Source of the DNA: Actinomycetales bacterium
GTDB lineage: Bacteria > Actinomycetota > Actinomycetes > Actinomycetales > Cellulomonadaceae
DNA: 64,000 nt
Assembly (NCBI GenBank): GCA_020444245.1
Contig: JAHLLI010000021.1
Span: 27,872-91,871, forward strand
Reading direction: 5' to 3'
Shown here: positions 8,608 to 17,258 of the stretch, in pieces
Layout of the letters: the number at the start of each line of letters is the position of its first letter
Numbering within the stretch: position 1 is the stretch's first letter
Program-made: the position numbers and the translations under genes
The notes under the pieces: model-generated
What the model was told of the DNA's origin: nothing
Databases searched by the model: none
What the model saw: only the letters and a program-made list of their open reading frames with translations

Positions 8608-9797
8608 GCACCGTCGCCGGCCTCCCACCGGCCGACCCCCGGCCGCGCGTCCGGTACGACGCCGTGCTGCTGGTCTCGTTCGGCGGGCCGGAGCGCCAGG
8701 ACGACGTCCTGCCCTTCCTGCGCAACGTCACGCGCGGTCGCGGGATCCCCGACGAGCGGCTGGAGGAGGTCGCGCACCACTACCGGCACTTCGGCGGCGT
8801 CAGCCCGATCAACGCCCAGTGCCGGGCGCTGCGTGCCGCACTGGGTGAGGAGCTGACCCGCCGCGGGCTCGACCTGCCGGTGTACTGGGGCAACCGCAAC
8901 TGGGACCCGTACCTGGCTGACGCGCTGCGCGAGGCGCACGCCGCGGGGCACCGCCGGCTGCTCGCCGTGGTGACCAGCGCGTACTCGTCGTACTCCTCGT
9001 GCCGGCAGTACCGCGAGGACCTCGCGGCCGCGCTCGAGTCGACCGGGCTGGCCGGCGAGCTCGAGGTGGACAAGGTGCGCCAGTACTTCGACCACCCGGG
9101 GTTCGTCGCCCCGTTCGTCACGGGCACGCGGGAGGCGGTGCAGGCCGTGCTCGCCGAGCTGGGCGCAGGCGCCCGCGCGAGCGACGTGCACGTGCTGTTC
9201 GCGACGCACTCGATCCCGACCCCGACCGCGCTGGCGTCCGGGCCGCCCGGCGCGGACCTGGGCCCGGAGGGTGCCTACGGTGCGCAGCACCGCGCCGTCG
9301 CCGAGGTGGTGATGGCGTCGCTGGCCAGCGGGGACCTCGGGATCGAGGCGCCGTGGTCGCTGGTGTACCAGTCGCGCAGCGGGAGTCCGCACAGCCCGTG
9401 GCTCGAGCCGGACGTGAACGACGCGATCCGCGAGCTCGTCGACCGGGGGGCCCGCGGCGTGGTGATCGTGCCCCTCGGGTTCGTGTCCGACCACATGGAG
9501 GTGCTCTGGGACCTGGACGAGGAGGCCACCGAGACCGCACACGAGGCGGGCCTGGCCGTGGCCCGGGTGCCCACGCCGGGTGTCGACCCGGCGTTCGTGG
9601 CGGGTCTGGTGGACCTGATCGCCGAGCGCCACACGAACGACGGCGGGGACGGTGGCGAGGGCGCGTCCGGGAGCCCGATGGAGCGGCCCGCGCTGACGCC
9701 GCTCGGCCCGTGGTACGACGTGTGCCGGGCGGGCTGCTGCGCGAACCCGCGCGGCGAGCGTCCCGCGGTCGCGGGGCTGCCGACGGGCGAGGCGTGA
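8604..9797 (+). CDS. hemH: coproporphyrin ferrochelatase
   Basis: 397 residues. Inserts Fe(II) into coproporphyrin III. LLVSFGGPERQDDVLPFL is the N-terminal signature, VLFATHSIPTPTA holds the catalytic His, and PLGFVSDHMEVLWDLDEEA holds the conserved acidic metal-path residues. An internal Cys (SYSSCRQYRED) plus three C-terminal Cys (VCRAGCC) fit the [2Fe-2S] cluster known in actinobacterial ferrochelatases; cluster presence is inferred. GTG at 8604 overlaps the hemQ stop as GTGA. The end of the gene runs into the tandem array that precedes hemC. Confidence 0.96.
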   Translation: MSTVAGLPPADPRPRVRYDAVLLVSFGGPERQDDVLPFLRNVTRGRGIPDERLEEVAHHYRHFGGVSPINAQCRALRAALGEELTRRGLDLPVYWGNRNWDPYLADALREAHAAGHRRLLAVVTSAYSSYSSCRQYREDLAAALESTGLAGELEVDKVRQYFDHPGFVAPFVTGTREAVQAVLAELGAGARASDVHVLFATHSIPTPTALASGPPGADLGPEGAYGAQHRAVAEVVMASLASGDLGIEAPWSLVYQSRSGSPHSPWLEPDVNDAIRELVDRGARGVVIVPLGFVSDHMEVLWDLDEEATETAHEAGLAVARVPTPGVDPAFVAGLVDLIAERHTNDGGDGGEGASGSPMERPALTPLGPWYDVCRAGCCANPRGERPAVAGLPTGEA

Positions 9798-9861
9798 GGA
9801 CGGGCGAGGCGTGAGGAACGGCACAGCGTGAGGACGGGCGAGGCGTGAGGAACGGCACAGC
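9794..9861 (+). repeat. tandem 17-bp repeats between hemH and hemC
   Basis: Four consecutive 17-bp units at 9794, 9811, 9828 and 9845. Units 1 and 3 are identical (GTGAGGACGGGCGAGGC), units 2 and 4 are identical (GTGAGGAACGGCACAGC), so it is also a perfect 34-bp tandem duplication. The hemC start at 9862 (GTGAGGATCGGCACGCG) is a diverged fifth unit. The last bases of hemH before 9794 match the 3' part of unit 1. Each unit begins with a potential GTG start codon, and 17 is not divisible by 3, so the starts rotate through all frames. Confidence 0.95.
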
Positions 9862-11658
9862 GTGAGGATCGGCACGCGCGGCAGCGAGCTCGCCGTCACC
9901 CAGACCGGGATGGTCGCCGACGCGCTCGGCGACGCGATCGGGCCGGGCGCGCGCGACGCGATCGAGCTGGTCCGGATCCGCACCGACGGCGACCGGCTCA
10001 CCGGGTCGCTCGCGTCGCTCGGCGGGACCGGCGTCTTCGTCACCGCGCTGCGCGATGCCCTGCTGTCCGGCGCGTGCGACCTTGCCGTGCACTCGATGAA
10101 GGACCTGCCCACCGCACCGCCGGAGGGCCTGCGGCTGGTCGCGGTCCCCGAGCGGGCCGACCCGCGCGACGCGCTGTGCGCCCGCGCCGGTCTCACCCTG
10201 GCGACGCTGCCGCCCGGCGCGCGGGTCGGCACCGGGTCGCCGCGGCGCGCGGCCCAGCTGCTCGCGGCCCGACCCGACCTGGAGGTCGTGGACCTGCGCG
10301 GGAACGTGCCCACCCGGCTCGGCCGGGTGCCCGGCCACCAGCGTCCCGGGCACGAGGACCCCGGCGACCTGGACGCCGTCGTGCTGGCGATGGCCGGGCT
10401 GACCCGGCTCGGCCTGCTCGGCGCGGTGACCGAGGCGCTCGACCCGGCGACCGTGCGACCCGCTCCGGCCCAGGGGGCGCTCGCCGTCGAGGCAGCGGGC
10501 CCGCTCGACCCCGCAGCGGAGGCGGCGCTCGCCACGCTCGACCATCGGCCGACCCGGCTCGCGGTGATCGCCGAACGGTCGCTGCTGGCCACGCTCGAGG
10601 CCGGCTGCGCGGCGCCGGTCGGGGCGCTGGGCCGGGTCGAGGGCGACGTGCTGGTCCTGGATGCGGTCGTGTGCGCCACCGACGGATCCCGACGCCTGAT
10701 CGAGACCGGAAGGGTGACGCTGCCGGGCGTCACGGAGCGGGCCGACGCGGACGAGGAGGCTGCGCGCGCCCTCGGCAGGCGGGTCGCGACGTCGCTGCTC
10801 TCGCTGGGTGCTGCGGACCTGGTCCAGGCGGCGCACGGCGCGCCGCCGGCGACCCCCTCCGCGACCGGCGCTCTCGCCGGCTGGCGCGTGCTCGTCCCTC
10901 GCGGCGGGGAGTGGGCCCAGAAGGTCGCGGACCTGCTGGCCCCGCACGGCGCGACCACGGTCGCGGTCCCGCTCATCGAGTTCGCCCCACCGCACGACCT
11001 CGAGCCGCTCGACGACGCCCTCGACCGGCTCTCCCTCGGGCGCTACGACTGGCTCGCGATCACCAGCGCCACCACCGTCAGCTCGCTGGCCGGCCGGGTC
11101 GCCGCACGCCGGTTGGTGCCCGGCAGCCCCGACCCGGGCGAGGCGCTCGCCGCGGTGGTCGGCACGACGCGAGTGGCCGCCGTGGGGCCGGCGACCGCCG
11201 CCCCGCTGCAACGCTCCGGCATCGACGTGAGCCTGATCCCGGCCACGCGCTCGGCCGCCGGCCTGGTCGAGGCGTTCCCGCCCGGTCCGGGCCGCGTCCT
11301 GGTCCCGCACTCCGACCTCGCCGACGCCACCCTGGCCGACGGGCTGCGCGCTCGCGGGCTCGAGGTCGACGAGGTGGTCGCGTACCGCACCGTCGCCGGC
11401 CCGCCCGCGGCGCCCCCGGTGCGCGCCGAGCTCGCCGACGGCCGGATCCGCGCGGTGCTGCTGAGCTCGCCGAGCACCGTGACCCAGCTGCTGGAACTCG
11501 TCGGCAGCCCGCCGGCAGGCACGGTGGTCGCCTGCATCGGCCCGCGCACGACACGCGCCGCCGAGGACGCAGGCCTGACCGTGCACGTCACGCCACCGTC
11601 GTCGTCGACGGAGGACCTCGTCGACGCCCTCGTCCGCTTCGCCCAGGAGAACTCGTGA
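9862..11658 (+). CDS. hemC: HemC-HemD fusion: hydroxymethylbilane synthase and uroporphyrinogen-III synthase
   Basis: 598 residues with two enzymes in line. Residues 1 to about 320 are porphobilinogen deaminase: [12 protein letters not shown] at the start, [28 protein letters not shown] and Cys249 in [11 protein letters not shown], the dipyrromethane cofactor attachment. Residues about 338-595 are uroporphyrinogen-III synthase: [45 protein letters not shown] and [14 protein letters not shown]. The fusion puts ring closure next to hydroxymethylbilane release. The HemC part has an extended loop after RGNVPTRL (about residues 155-170). The GTG at 9862 follows the 17-bp array. The stop overlaps hemB. 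Confidence 0.96.
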   Translation: MRIGTRGSELAVTQTGMVADALGDAIGPGARDAIELVRIRTDGDRLTGSLASLGGTGVFVTALRDALLSGACDLAVHSMKDLPTAPPEGLRLVAVPERADPRDALCARAGLTLATLPPGARVGTGSPRRAAQLLAARPDLEVVDLRGNVPTRLGRVPGHQRPGHEDPGDLDAVVLAMAGLTRLGLLGAVTEALDPATVRPAPAQGALAVEAAGPLDPAAEAALATLDHRPTRLAVIAERSLLATLEAGCAAPVGALGRVEGDVLVLDAVVCATDGSRRLIETGRVTLPGVTERADADEEAARALGRRVATSLLSLGAADLVQAAHGAPPATPSATGALAGWRVLVPRGGEWAQKVADLLAPHGATTVAVPLIEFAPPHDLEPLDDALDRLSLGRYDWLAITSATTVSSLAGRVAARRLVPGSPDPGEALAAVVGTTRVAAVGPATAAPLQRSGIDVSLIPATRSAAGLVEAFPPGPGRVLVPHSDLADATLADGLRARGLEVDEVVAYRTVAGPPAAPPVRAELADGRIRAVLLSSPSTVTQLLELVGSPPAGTVVACIGPRTTRAAEDAGLTVHVTPPSSSTEDLVDALVRFAQENS

Positions 11659-12635
11659 GCCCCGTCGTCCGCCCCCGCCGCCTGCGCACCACGCCCGCGA
11701 TGCGCCGGCTCGTGGCCGAGACCCGCGTGCACCCCGCACAGCTCGTGCTGCCGCTGTTCGCCCGTGAGGGCGCGACCGAGCCGGTGCCGATCTCCTCGAT
11801 GCCGGGCCAGGTGCAGCACACCCGCGACTCGCTGCGCGCGGCCGTCGTCGAGGCCGCCGAGGCGGGGGTCGGCGGCGTCATGCTCTTCGGGGTGCCGGCG
11901 ACGCGGGACGCGACCGGCTCGTGCGCGACGGACCCCGCCGGCGTCCTCGCCACCGCCGTGCGCGACGTGGTGGCCGAGGTGGGCGACGCGCTCGTCGTGC
12001 AGGCCGACCTGTGCCTGGACGAGTTCACCGACCACGGCCACTGCGGTGTGCTGGCCGCGGACGGCACCGTGGACAACGACGCGACGCTCGTCCGCTACGG
12101 CGACATGGCAGTGGTGCTCGCGGAGGCCGGGGCGCACCTGCTCGGGCTGTCGGGAATGATGGACGGCCAGGTCGCGGCGGTGCGCGGCGCGCTGGACGAC
12201 GCGGGGCACGCCGACACCGCGCTGCTCGGGTATGCCGCGAAGTACGCGTCGGCGTTCTACGGGCCGTTCCGCGAGGCCGTGGAGTCGACGCTCGTCGGCG
12301 ACCGGCGCACGTACCAGCTGGACCTGGCGAACCGCCGCGAGGGGCTGCGCGAGGCGTTGCTCGACATCGAGGAGGGCGCCGACGTCGTCATGGTCAAGCC
12401 GGCGGGCTCGTACCTGGATGTGCTGGCCGACGTCGCGGGGACCTCGCCGGTGCCGGTGTGGGCGTACCAGGTGTCCGGCGAGTACGCGATGGTCGCGGCC
12501 GCCGCCGCGCACGGCTGGATCGACCGCCGCGCGGTGGTGACCGAGCAGGTGACCGGGATCGTGCGGGCCGGCGCCGACGCGGTGCTGACGTACTGGGCGA
12601 CCGAGCTCGCCGGCTGGCTGCGGGAGGCGATGTGA
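11655..12635 (+). CDS. hemB: porphobilinogen synthase (delta-aminolevulinic acid dehydratase)
   Basis: 326 residues. Condenses two 5-aminolevulinates to porphobilinogen. Schiff-base lysines are Lys196 ([17 protein letters not shown]) and Lys248 ([12 protein letters not shown]). The metal loop is [15 protein letters not shown]: not the three-Cys zinc site of animal enzymes, so it is closer to the Asp-containing, magnesium-dependent type. GTG at 11655 overlaps the hemCD stop as GTGA. The end overlaps the GTG of hemL. Confidence 0.97.
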   Translation: MSPVVRPRRLRTTPAMRRLVAETRVHPAQLVLPLFAREGATEPVPISSMPGQVQHTRDSLRAAVVEAAEAGVGGVMLFGVPATRDATGSCATDPAGVLATAVRDVVAEVGDALVVQADLCLDEFTDHGHCGVLAADGTVDNDATLVRYGDMAVVLAEAGAHLLGLSGMMDGQVAAVRGALDDAGHADTALLGYAAKYASAFYGPFREAVESTLVGDRRTYQLDLANRREGLREALLDIEEGADVVMVKPAGSYLDVLADVAGTSPVPVWAYQVSGEYAMVAAAAAHGWIDRRAVVTEQVTGIVRAGADAVLTYWATELAGWLREAM

Positions 12636-14053
12636 GCCACGCACCCACCGTGCCGACGACCAACCATGACGCCTTCGTCCGCGCGGCGGCGGCGATGCCC
12701 GGGGGCGTGAGCTCGCCGGTGCGCGCCTACGGTTCGGTCGGCGGCGACCCGCGGTTCCTCGCGAGCGCGCACGGGCCGTACGTCATCGACGTCGAGGGTC
12801 GGGAGTACGTGGATCTCGTCGCGTCCTGGGGACCGGCGATCCTGGGTCACGCGCACCCCGAGGTGGTCGCGGCGGTGCAGGAGGCCGCCGCGCGGGGGCT
12901 GTCGTTCGGGGCGCCGACGCTCGCCGAGGTCGAGCTGGCCGAGGAGATCGCGCGGCGGGTGCCGTTCGTCGAGCGGCTCCGGCTGGTGTCGACCGGCACC
13001 GAGGCGACCATGACCGCGGTGCGGCTGGCCCGCGGGATCACCGGCCGCCCGCTCGTGGTGAAGTTCGCCGGGTGCTACCACGGCCACTCCGACGGCCTGC
13101 TGGCCGCGGCCGGGTCGGGCGTGGCGACGGCCGGGCTGCCGGGGTCGGCGGGGGTCACCGAGGCGACCGCGGCGGAGACCCTGGTGCTGCCGTACAACGA
13201 CCTCGCCGCGGTGCGCGCCGCCTTCACGGCGCACGGCCACCGGATCGCCGCGGTGATCACCGAGGCACAGCCCGCGAACATGGGCGTGGTGCCGTCGCTG
13301 GTGGACTTCGATCCCGAGCTGCGGAGGATCACCGCCGAGCACGGCGCACTGCTGATCTGGGACGAGGTGCTGACCGGGTTCCGGGTGGGTCCCGCGGGGT
13401 GGTGGGGGATCGAGGCCGTCGACGGAGGGCCCCGGCCCGGCGGTGGGCTCGCGGTCGGGCCTGGGGCAACCGCCGGGCTGAGCACCGGGTCGGCGGGTGC
13501 GGACTGGGACTGGGCACCGGATCTCGTGACGTTCGGCAAGGTGGTCGGCGGCGGGTTGCCCGTCGCTGCGGTCGGGGGGCCCGCTGCGATGATGGACCGC
13601 CTGGCACCGCTCGGCCCCGTGTACCAGGCAGGCACACTGTCCGGGAACCCCGTCGCGGTGGCGGCCGGCCTCGCGACGCTCCGCCTGGCGGACGCCGGCG
13701 TGTACCAGCGGCTCGACGCGGTCGCCGACGTGCTGCGCCGCGAGGTCCACGAGGCATTGGACCGAGTGGGCGTGCCCCATCGGGTCCAGCACGTCGGCAA
13801 CCTGTTCTCGGTGTTCTTCGGTGAGCGCGCTGCGACCGCCGGCGTGCACGACTACGCCGCCGCCAAGCTCCAGGACACCGCCGCCTACACGCGGTTCTTC
13901 CACGCGATGCTCGACGCCGGCGTCGCGCTGCCGCCGTCAGCGTTCGAGGCCTGGTTCGTGACCGCCGCGCACGACGACCACGCCGTGGCGCGCATCGTCG
14001 AGGCACTCCCCGCCGCGGCCCGCGCGGCCGACACTGCAGGCGCCACGGAGTAG
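12632..14053 (+). CDS. hemL: glutamate-1-semialdehyde 2,1-aminomutase
   Basis: 473 residues, PLP-dependent. Converts glutamate-1-semialdehyde to 5-aminolevulinate, directly after HemA in the pathway. PLP lysine is Lys303 in [14 protein letters not shown]. Other family blocks: [59 protein letters not shown]. Between [13 protein letters not shown] and [10 protein letters not shown] lies a Gly/Ala/Pro-rich insert of about 30 residues (roughly 268-297) longer than usual for this loop. GTG at 12632 overlaps the hemB stop. Last gene of the heme operon. Confidence 0.96.
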   Translation: MSHAPTVPTTNHDAFVRAAAAMPGGVSSPVRAYGSVGGDPRFLASAHGPYVIDVEGREYVDLVASWGPAILGHAHPEVVAAVQEAAARGLSFGAPTLAEVELAEEIARRVPFVERLRLVSTGTEATMTAVRLARGITGRPLVVKFAGCYHGHSDGLLAAAGSGVATAGLPGSAGVTEATAAETLVLPYNDLAAVRAAFTAHGHRIAAVITEAQPANMGVVPSLVDFDPELRRITAEHGALLIWDEVLTGFRVGPAGWWGIEAVDGGPRPGGGLAVGPGATAGLSTGSAGADWDWAPDLVTFGKVVGGGLPVAAVGGPAAMMDRLAPLGPVYQAGTLSGNPVAVAAGLATLRLADAGVYQRLDAVADVLRREVHEALDRVGVPHRVQHVGNLFSVFFGERAATAGVHDYAAAKLQDTAAYTRFFHAMLDAGVALPPSAFEAWFVTAAHDDHAVARIVEALPAAARAADTAGATE

Positions 14054-14089
14054 CGCACCGAACCGTCACGCAACGAGCCGCAGCGCTGC

Positions 14090-14246
14090 GGCTCGGCTGC
14101 ACCGCGTCCCGCACACCACGCCGCGCACCACCGCACCACCGGGCCACCGGCCACCGGCCACACCCAACCCCAGGCACCACGGGACCACCGAGCGCACCCA
14201 ACTCCCAGGCACCACGGGGCCACCGAACACACCTACCACCTCGCAA
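14090..14246. repeat. Cys/Ala-poor CCACC-rich imperfect repeat region after hemL
   Basis: The 220-bp gap between hemL and the HNH gene is dominated by ACCACCGG, CCACCGGCCACCGGCCAC and two copies of CCCAGGCACCACGGG(A/G)CCACCGA about 37 bp apart (near 14172 and 14208), each preceded by a CACCCAAC-like stretch. No hairpin terminator of convincing length is seen. The region separates convergent genes and shows no coding character. Confidence 0.55.
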
Positions 14247-14273
14247 CCCGAGGGCCGCGCCGCGCCTACCGCC

Positions 14274-15695
14274 CTACGCGAACCCGCCGTCGCCGCGCGC
14301 CCGCGGATCGGGCCGGGGCACCGGCAGCAGCGGCTCGAGACTGACGACGTGGACCCGCCCGAGCGGGGAACGCCACAGCGTCGCGCCGCTGATCGGATCG
14401 CGGCTGACGTACCAGCCACCGTGCGTCTTGAGGCGGTGGTGGTGGCGACAGAGCGCCTGGAGGTTCTGCTCCACGGTCTGCCACCGTGCTGGGCGGTCGG
14501 GGTCGAACGGGTCCACGTGGTCGATGTCGCAGCGGTGGGCCGGGACACGGCACCCCGGGAACCGGCAGGTCCGATCGCGATCGACCACCGCGCGGGCCAG
14601 CTCCGCCGACGGCCGGTACCCGTCGGTCCCGGCCGCGTCGACCGCCGGCACGCCGTCCTCGTCGACCCGCACGACGCCCTGCGTCGCCCCGTCGAGCAGG
14701 TGCGCGACCGCGGCGAGGGGCACCGGGCCGTACCCCGCGAGGTGTGCCACGCTCCCGACGCCCGAGGGGTCGGTCCCGCCCGCGAGGGCCGAGGACGGAG
14801 ACCCCGGAAGCGGCCGCGTCCCCGTACCGCCAGCGCCCACCCCGGCCACCGTGACGAGCAGGTGCGGCCGCCGGTGCTGGCGCACGGGCAGCGGCGTCCC
14901 GTCCGGGCCCAACCCGGAGTCGAGCACTCGACGCGCCATCGCCGTCAGCGCGTCGGCGCGCCGCTCGTCGGCGGTGCGCTCGTCACCCGGCTCGCGCACC
15001 GCGGTGGCGCCGTCGAGCGCGCTCATCACCGTGGCGGCATCGGCGGCGGGTAGCAGGGCGTGGATCCAGGCCATCGCGTCGGGCGCCGGCACCATCCGCA
15101 CGCAGCGCTCGCGGCGGGCCTCGGCGTGCCTGGCCGCTGCGGCCTCGGAGTCCAGCGCGAGCTCGGCAGCGCGCACGTCCGCGCGCAGCTGCGGGACCGT
15201 CCGCTCGTCGGCCGTGTCCAGGACGCGCGCGATCACCGCATCGGCCAGCGGGAACGGCAGGTGCTCGGTGTCGTGCAGGAGCACCTCGACCTTGCGCGCC
15301 GACACCGACCCCTCGTCGAGCGCGGCGGCGAGCCGCGGGTGACGCTGCAGCCCGGCTGCGAGCTCGACCTTGCGCTCCGCGGCCCGCCGCGTGATGCCGA
15401 GCCGGGTCGCGACCTCGTCCGGCACCAGATCCACATCCGCACCGCGGGTCGCGCGGGCGCCGAGCTCGGCGACCCAGTGCGCCTGCTGGCGCGCCACCCA
15501 CGCGCCCACCCGCTCCCAGCCGGCGACGCCCTCGACCACGCCCTCGCGGTCCACCGCCGCGGGGTCCAGCCCGGCCAGCCGGGTCACGAGCCCGACCGAA
15601 GCAGGCCGCATCTCGAGATCGGCAGCGACCGGGTGGCGCTCGACCCAGGTCCAGGGCACGCTCGGCCCCGCGGGCTGCGCAGCGGCCACGGTCAC
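14274..15695 (-). CDS. DUF222 and HNH endonuclease domain protein (13E12 repeat family type)
   Basis: 473 residues. The N-terminal two thirds are the helical DUF222 region (VARQQAHWVAELGARATRG, VATRLGITRRAAERKVELA, SVSARKVEVLLHDTEHL). The C-terminus is a zinc-type HNH nuclease: CRFPGCRVPAHRCDIDHVDP then NLQALCRHHHRLKTHGGW. The family is expanded in Actinobacteria and includes the mycobacterial 13E12 proteins; its function is not settled. GTG at 15695 follows AGGGGG at good spacing. A SOS-box-like palindrome begins 16 bp upstream and overlaps a -10-like TATCGT (15728-15723), so LexA control and DNA-damage induction are expected. Confidence 0.9.
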   Translation of the reverse strand: MTVAAAQPAGPSVPWTWVERHPVAADLEMRPASVGLVTRLAGLDPAAVDREGVVEGVAGWERVGAWVARQQAHWVAELGARATRGADVDLVPDEVATRLGITRRAAERKVELAAGLQRHPRLAAALDEGSVSARKVEVLLHDTEHLPFPLADAVIARVLDTADERTVPQLRADVRAAELALDSEAAAARHAEARRERCVRMVPAPDAMAWIHALLPAADAATVMSALDGATAVREPGDERTADERRADALTAMARRVLDSGLGPDGTPLPVRQHRRPHLLVTVAGVGAGGTGTRPLPGSPSSALAGGTDPSGVGSVAHLAGYGPVPLAAVAHLLDGATQGVVRVDEDGVPAVDAAGTDGYRPSAELARAVVDRDRTCRFPGCRVPAHRCDIDHVDPFDPDRPARWQTVEQNLQALCRHHHRLKTHGGWYVSRDPISGATLWRSPLGRVHVVSLEPLLPVPRPDPRARGDGGFA

Positions 15696-15710
15696 CAGAT
15701 CCCCCTGTCC

Positions 15711-15726
15711 TCGAACACCTGTACGA
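15711..15726. promoter_or_regulatory. LexA (SOS) box upstream of DUF222-HNH gene
   Basis: TCGAACACCTGTACGA differs by one base from the actinobacterial SOS consensus TCGAAC-N4-GTTCGA. It lies between the HNH gene (minus) and a small membrane protein gene (plus), and overlaps the minus-strand -10 candidate. Confidence 0.75.
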
Positions 15727-15803
15727 TATCGCGAGGGTCCGACACCCGTCGGCACGGCAGCCGACGCGATACCGGGCCAGGACGGACACACCTGGGGGCA
15801 ACC

Positions 15804-16064
15804 GTGTTCCTGCTCGTAACGATCCTCGGCACCGTCCTGGGCATCGTCGCCGCGGACCGGGTCAACCAGCGCTTCGGCCCGCACGACCCGCGCCGCTGGT
15901 GGCTGCTCTTGCCGGTCTGGCTGACCTACGGCGTGGTGCTGCTCACCGCGGACACGCGAGAGGCGTGGCCGCAGGCAGTCGGGCCATTCGCGTTCGCATC
16001 CCTCTTCATGACCGCGGTGGACCTCCTCGGCGCGCTCCGACGCCGGCGCCACGCCGAGCCGTAG
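15804..16064 (+). CDS. small two-helix membrane protein, unknown function
   Basis: 86 residues, GTG start with GGGGG at 15794-15798 as ribosome site. Helix 1 is FLLVTILGTVLGIVAA, helix 2 is WWLLLPVWLTYGVVLLTA, followed by a third weaker stretch FAFASLFMTAVDLLGAL and a basic RRRRHAEP tail. No family recognised. Divergent from the HNH gene, so the SOS box may also influence it, 78 bp upstream. Confidence 0.65.
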   Translation: MFLLVTILGTVLGIVAADRVNQRFGPHDPRRWWLLLPVWLTYGVVLLTADTREAWPQAVGPFAFASLFMTAVDLLGALRRRRHAEP

Positions 16065-16154
16065 CCGGAACCGCACCCGCCGTCGCCAATCCCCCAGATC
16101 GCGCAGCGACACGCCCAGTCACCCATCCGCGCGCAGCCGCCCGCCCATCCGCGA

Positions 16155-17258
16155 TCAACCAGCGGCGCGCGCCAGCTCCAGGGCGTTCGACTTCCAGAAC
16201 TCGCCGGCCGCCGGGCCACCGTTGCAGGTCCCGTCGGACTCGCCGGGAATCTTCACCCAGAGGACCGCGTCGAGCACGCCCTCGCCCACGGCGCGCGGCA
16301 CCTCGCCCAGCGCCCGTCCAGACGGGTTGCACCACTGGTGGTCGGCCGTGGGGCCGTTCCCGTTGCGCGACGTGTCCACCACGGCGTGCACCGTAGAGCC
16401 GTAGGCCGCCGAGATCCGCTCGGCGTAGTCGACGGAGTCGGCAGTGGTCTCGTAGTTGGACACGTTGAGGGCGATGCCGTCGAACGCGTCGGCTCCCACG
16501 GTGCGGAGCCTCGACGCCGCCTCGGTCGCCGGCAGCCAGGCCGCGTTGCCCACGTCGAGGTAGACCCGGTTGCCCCCCGCGCGCAGGATCACGCCGGCGT
16601 CGCGCAGGAGTCGCAGTCGGGTCGCGCCGCCGCACTGGTCCGACGCGGCCAGCCCGTCGGGCTCCAGGACCGCCCAGACCCGCCCGTCCATCCGGTCCGC
16701 CAACTGCTGCACCCAGGCCAGGTAGGCCGTCGGGTCCGCAGCGCCGCCGGCCGAGTACTGCGAGCAGTCCCGGGTCGGGATGTTGTAGAGCACGACGACC
16801 GGGACCGTGCCCTGGTCCGCCGACGTCCGGACCGCGTGATCGAGCGTCTCGGCGTCCCCGGCCTCGCCGTTGAGCCAGATCGCCTGCGGCTGGTCGGCGA
16901 TCCTCGACAGGAGCGTGCGCTCGGAGTCGTCGGCGGCCTGCTCGAGGATGGCCCGCTGCGCCTCGTCGGCGTAGAACCGCAGGGACTGCCCGCTCGCAGC
17001 GGCCGAGGCCGGCGGCGTCGTGGCCGCGGCAGCCCCCTCCGGGGTGGCGGACGCCGTAGCCGCACCCTCCCCCGAGCTCGTCGCGGAACCCGCCTCCGCG
17101 CCCACCTCGGACGACGGCACCGCCGACCCGGACGCCACCTCGCCGCACCCCGACATGAGGACCAGCATGCCAACCACGAGCGACGGCAGCAGGACGCCGT
17201 GCCGTCGGGCCCCGGCTCGGCGCCCGGTCACCGCGGCCACGGATCGCCGCCCGGTCAC
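16155..17258 (-). CDS. glycoside hydrolase family 6 lipoprotein (endoglucanase/cellobiohydrolase type)
   Basis: 367 residues. A lipoprotein signal (LLPSLVVGMLVLMSGC, lipid Cys38) is followed by a Ser/Ala/Thr/Glu-rich linker (about 40-90) and a GH6 domain. Family marks: VVVLYNIPTRDCSQYSAGG (Asp164), VLEPDGLA with Asp201 as the expected proton donor, YLDVGNAAW, DTSRNGNG, and WVKIPGESDGTCNGGP near the end. Predicted to cleave beta-1,4-glucan at the cell surface; no carbohydrate-binding module is present, so soluble or oligomeric glucans are likely. GTG start overlaps the nadE stop as GTGA, an unexpected pairing of a surface cellulase with NAD synthesis. Confidence 0.92.
   Translation of the reverse strand: MTGRRSVAAVTGRRAGARRHGVLLPSLVVGMLVLMSGCGEVASGSAVPSSEVGAEAGSATSSGEGAATASATPEGAAAATTPPASAAASGQSLRFYADEAQRAILEQAADDSERTLLSRIADQPQAIWLNGEAGDAETLDHAVRTSADQGTVPVVVLYNIPTRDCSQYSAGGAADPTAYLAWVQQLADRMDGRVWAVLEPDGLAASDQCGGATRLRLLRDAGVILRAGGNRVYLDVGNAAWLPATEAASRLRTVGADAFDGIALNVSNYETTADSVDYAERISAAYGSTVHAVVDTSRNGNGPTADHQWCNPSGRALGEVPRAVGEGVLDAVLWVKIPGESDGTCNGGPAAGEFWKSNALELARAAG

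Noticed and set aside
9794..9861. CRISPR or attachment site at hemC
   Set aside because: Units are directly adjacent, no spacers, no integrase or tRNA nearby; a simple tandem duplication explains it.
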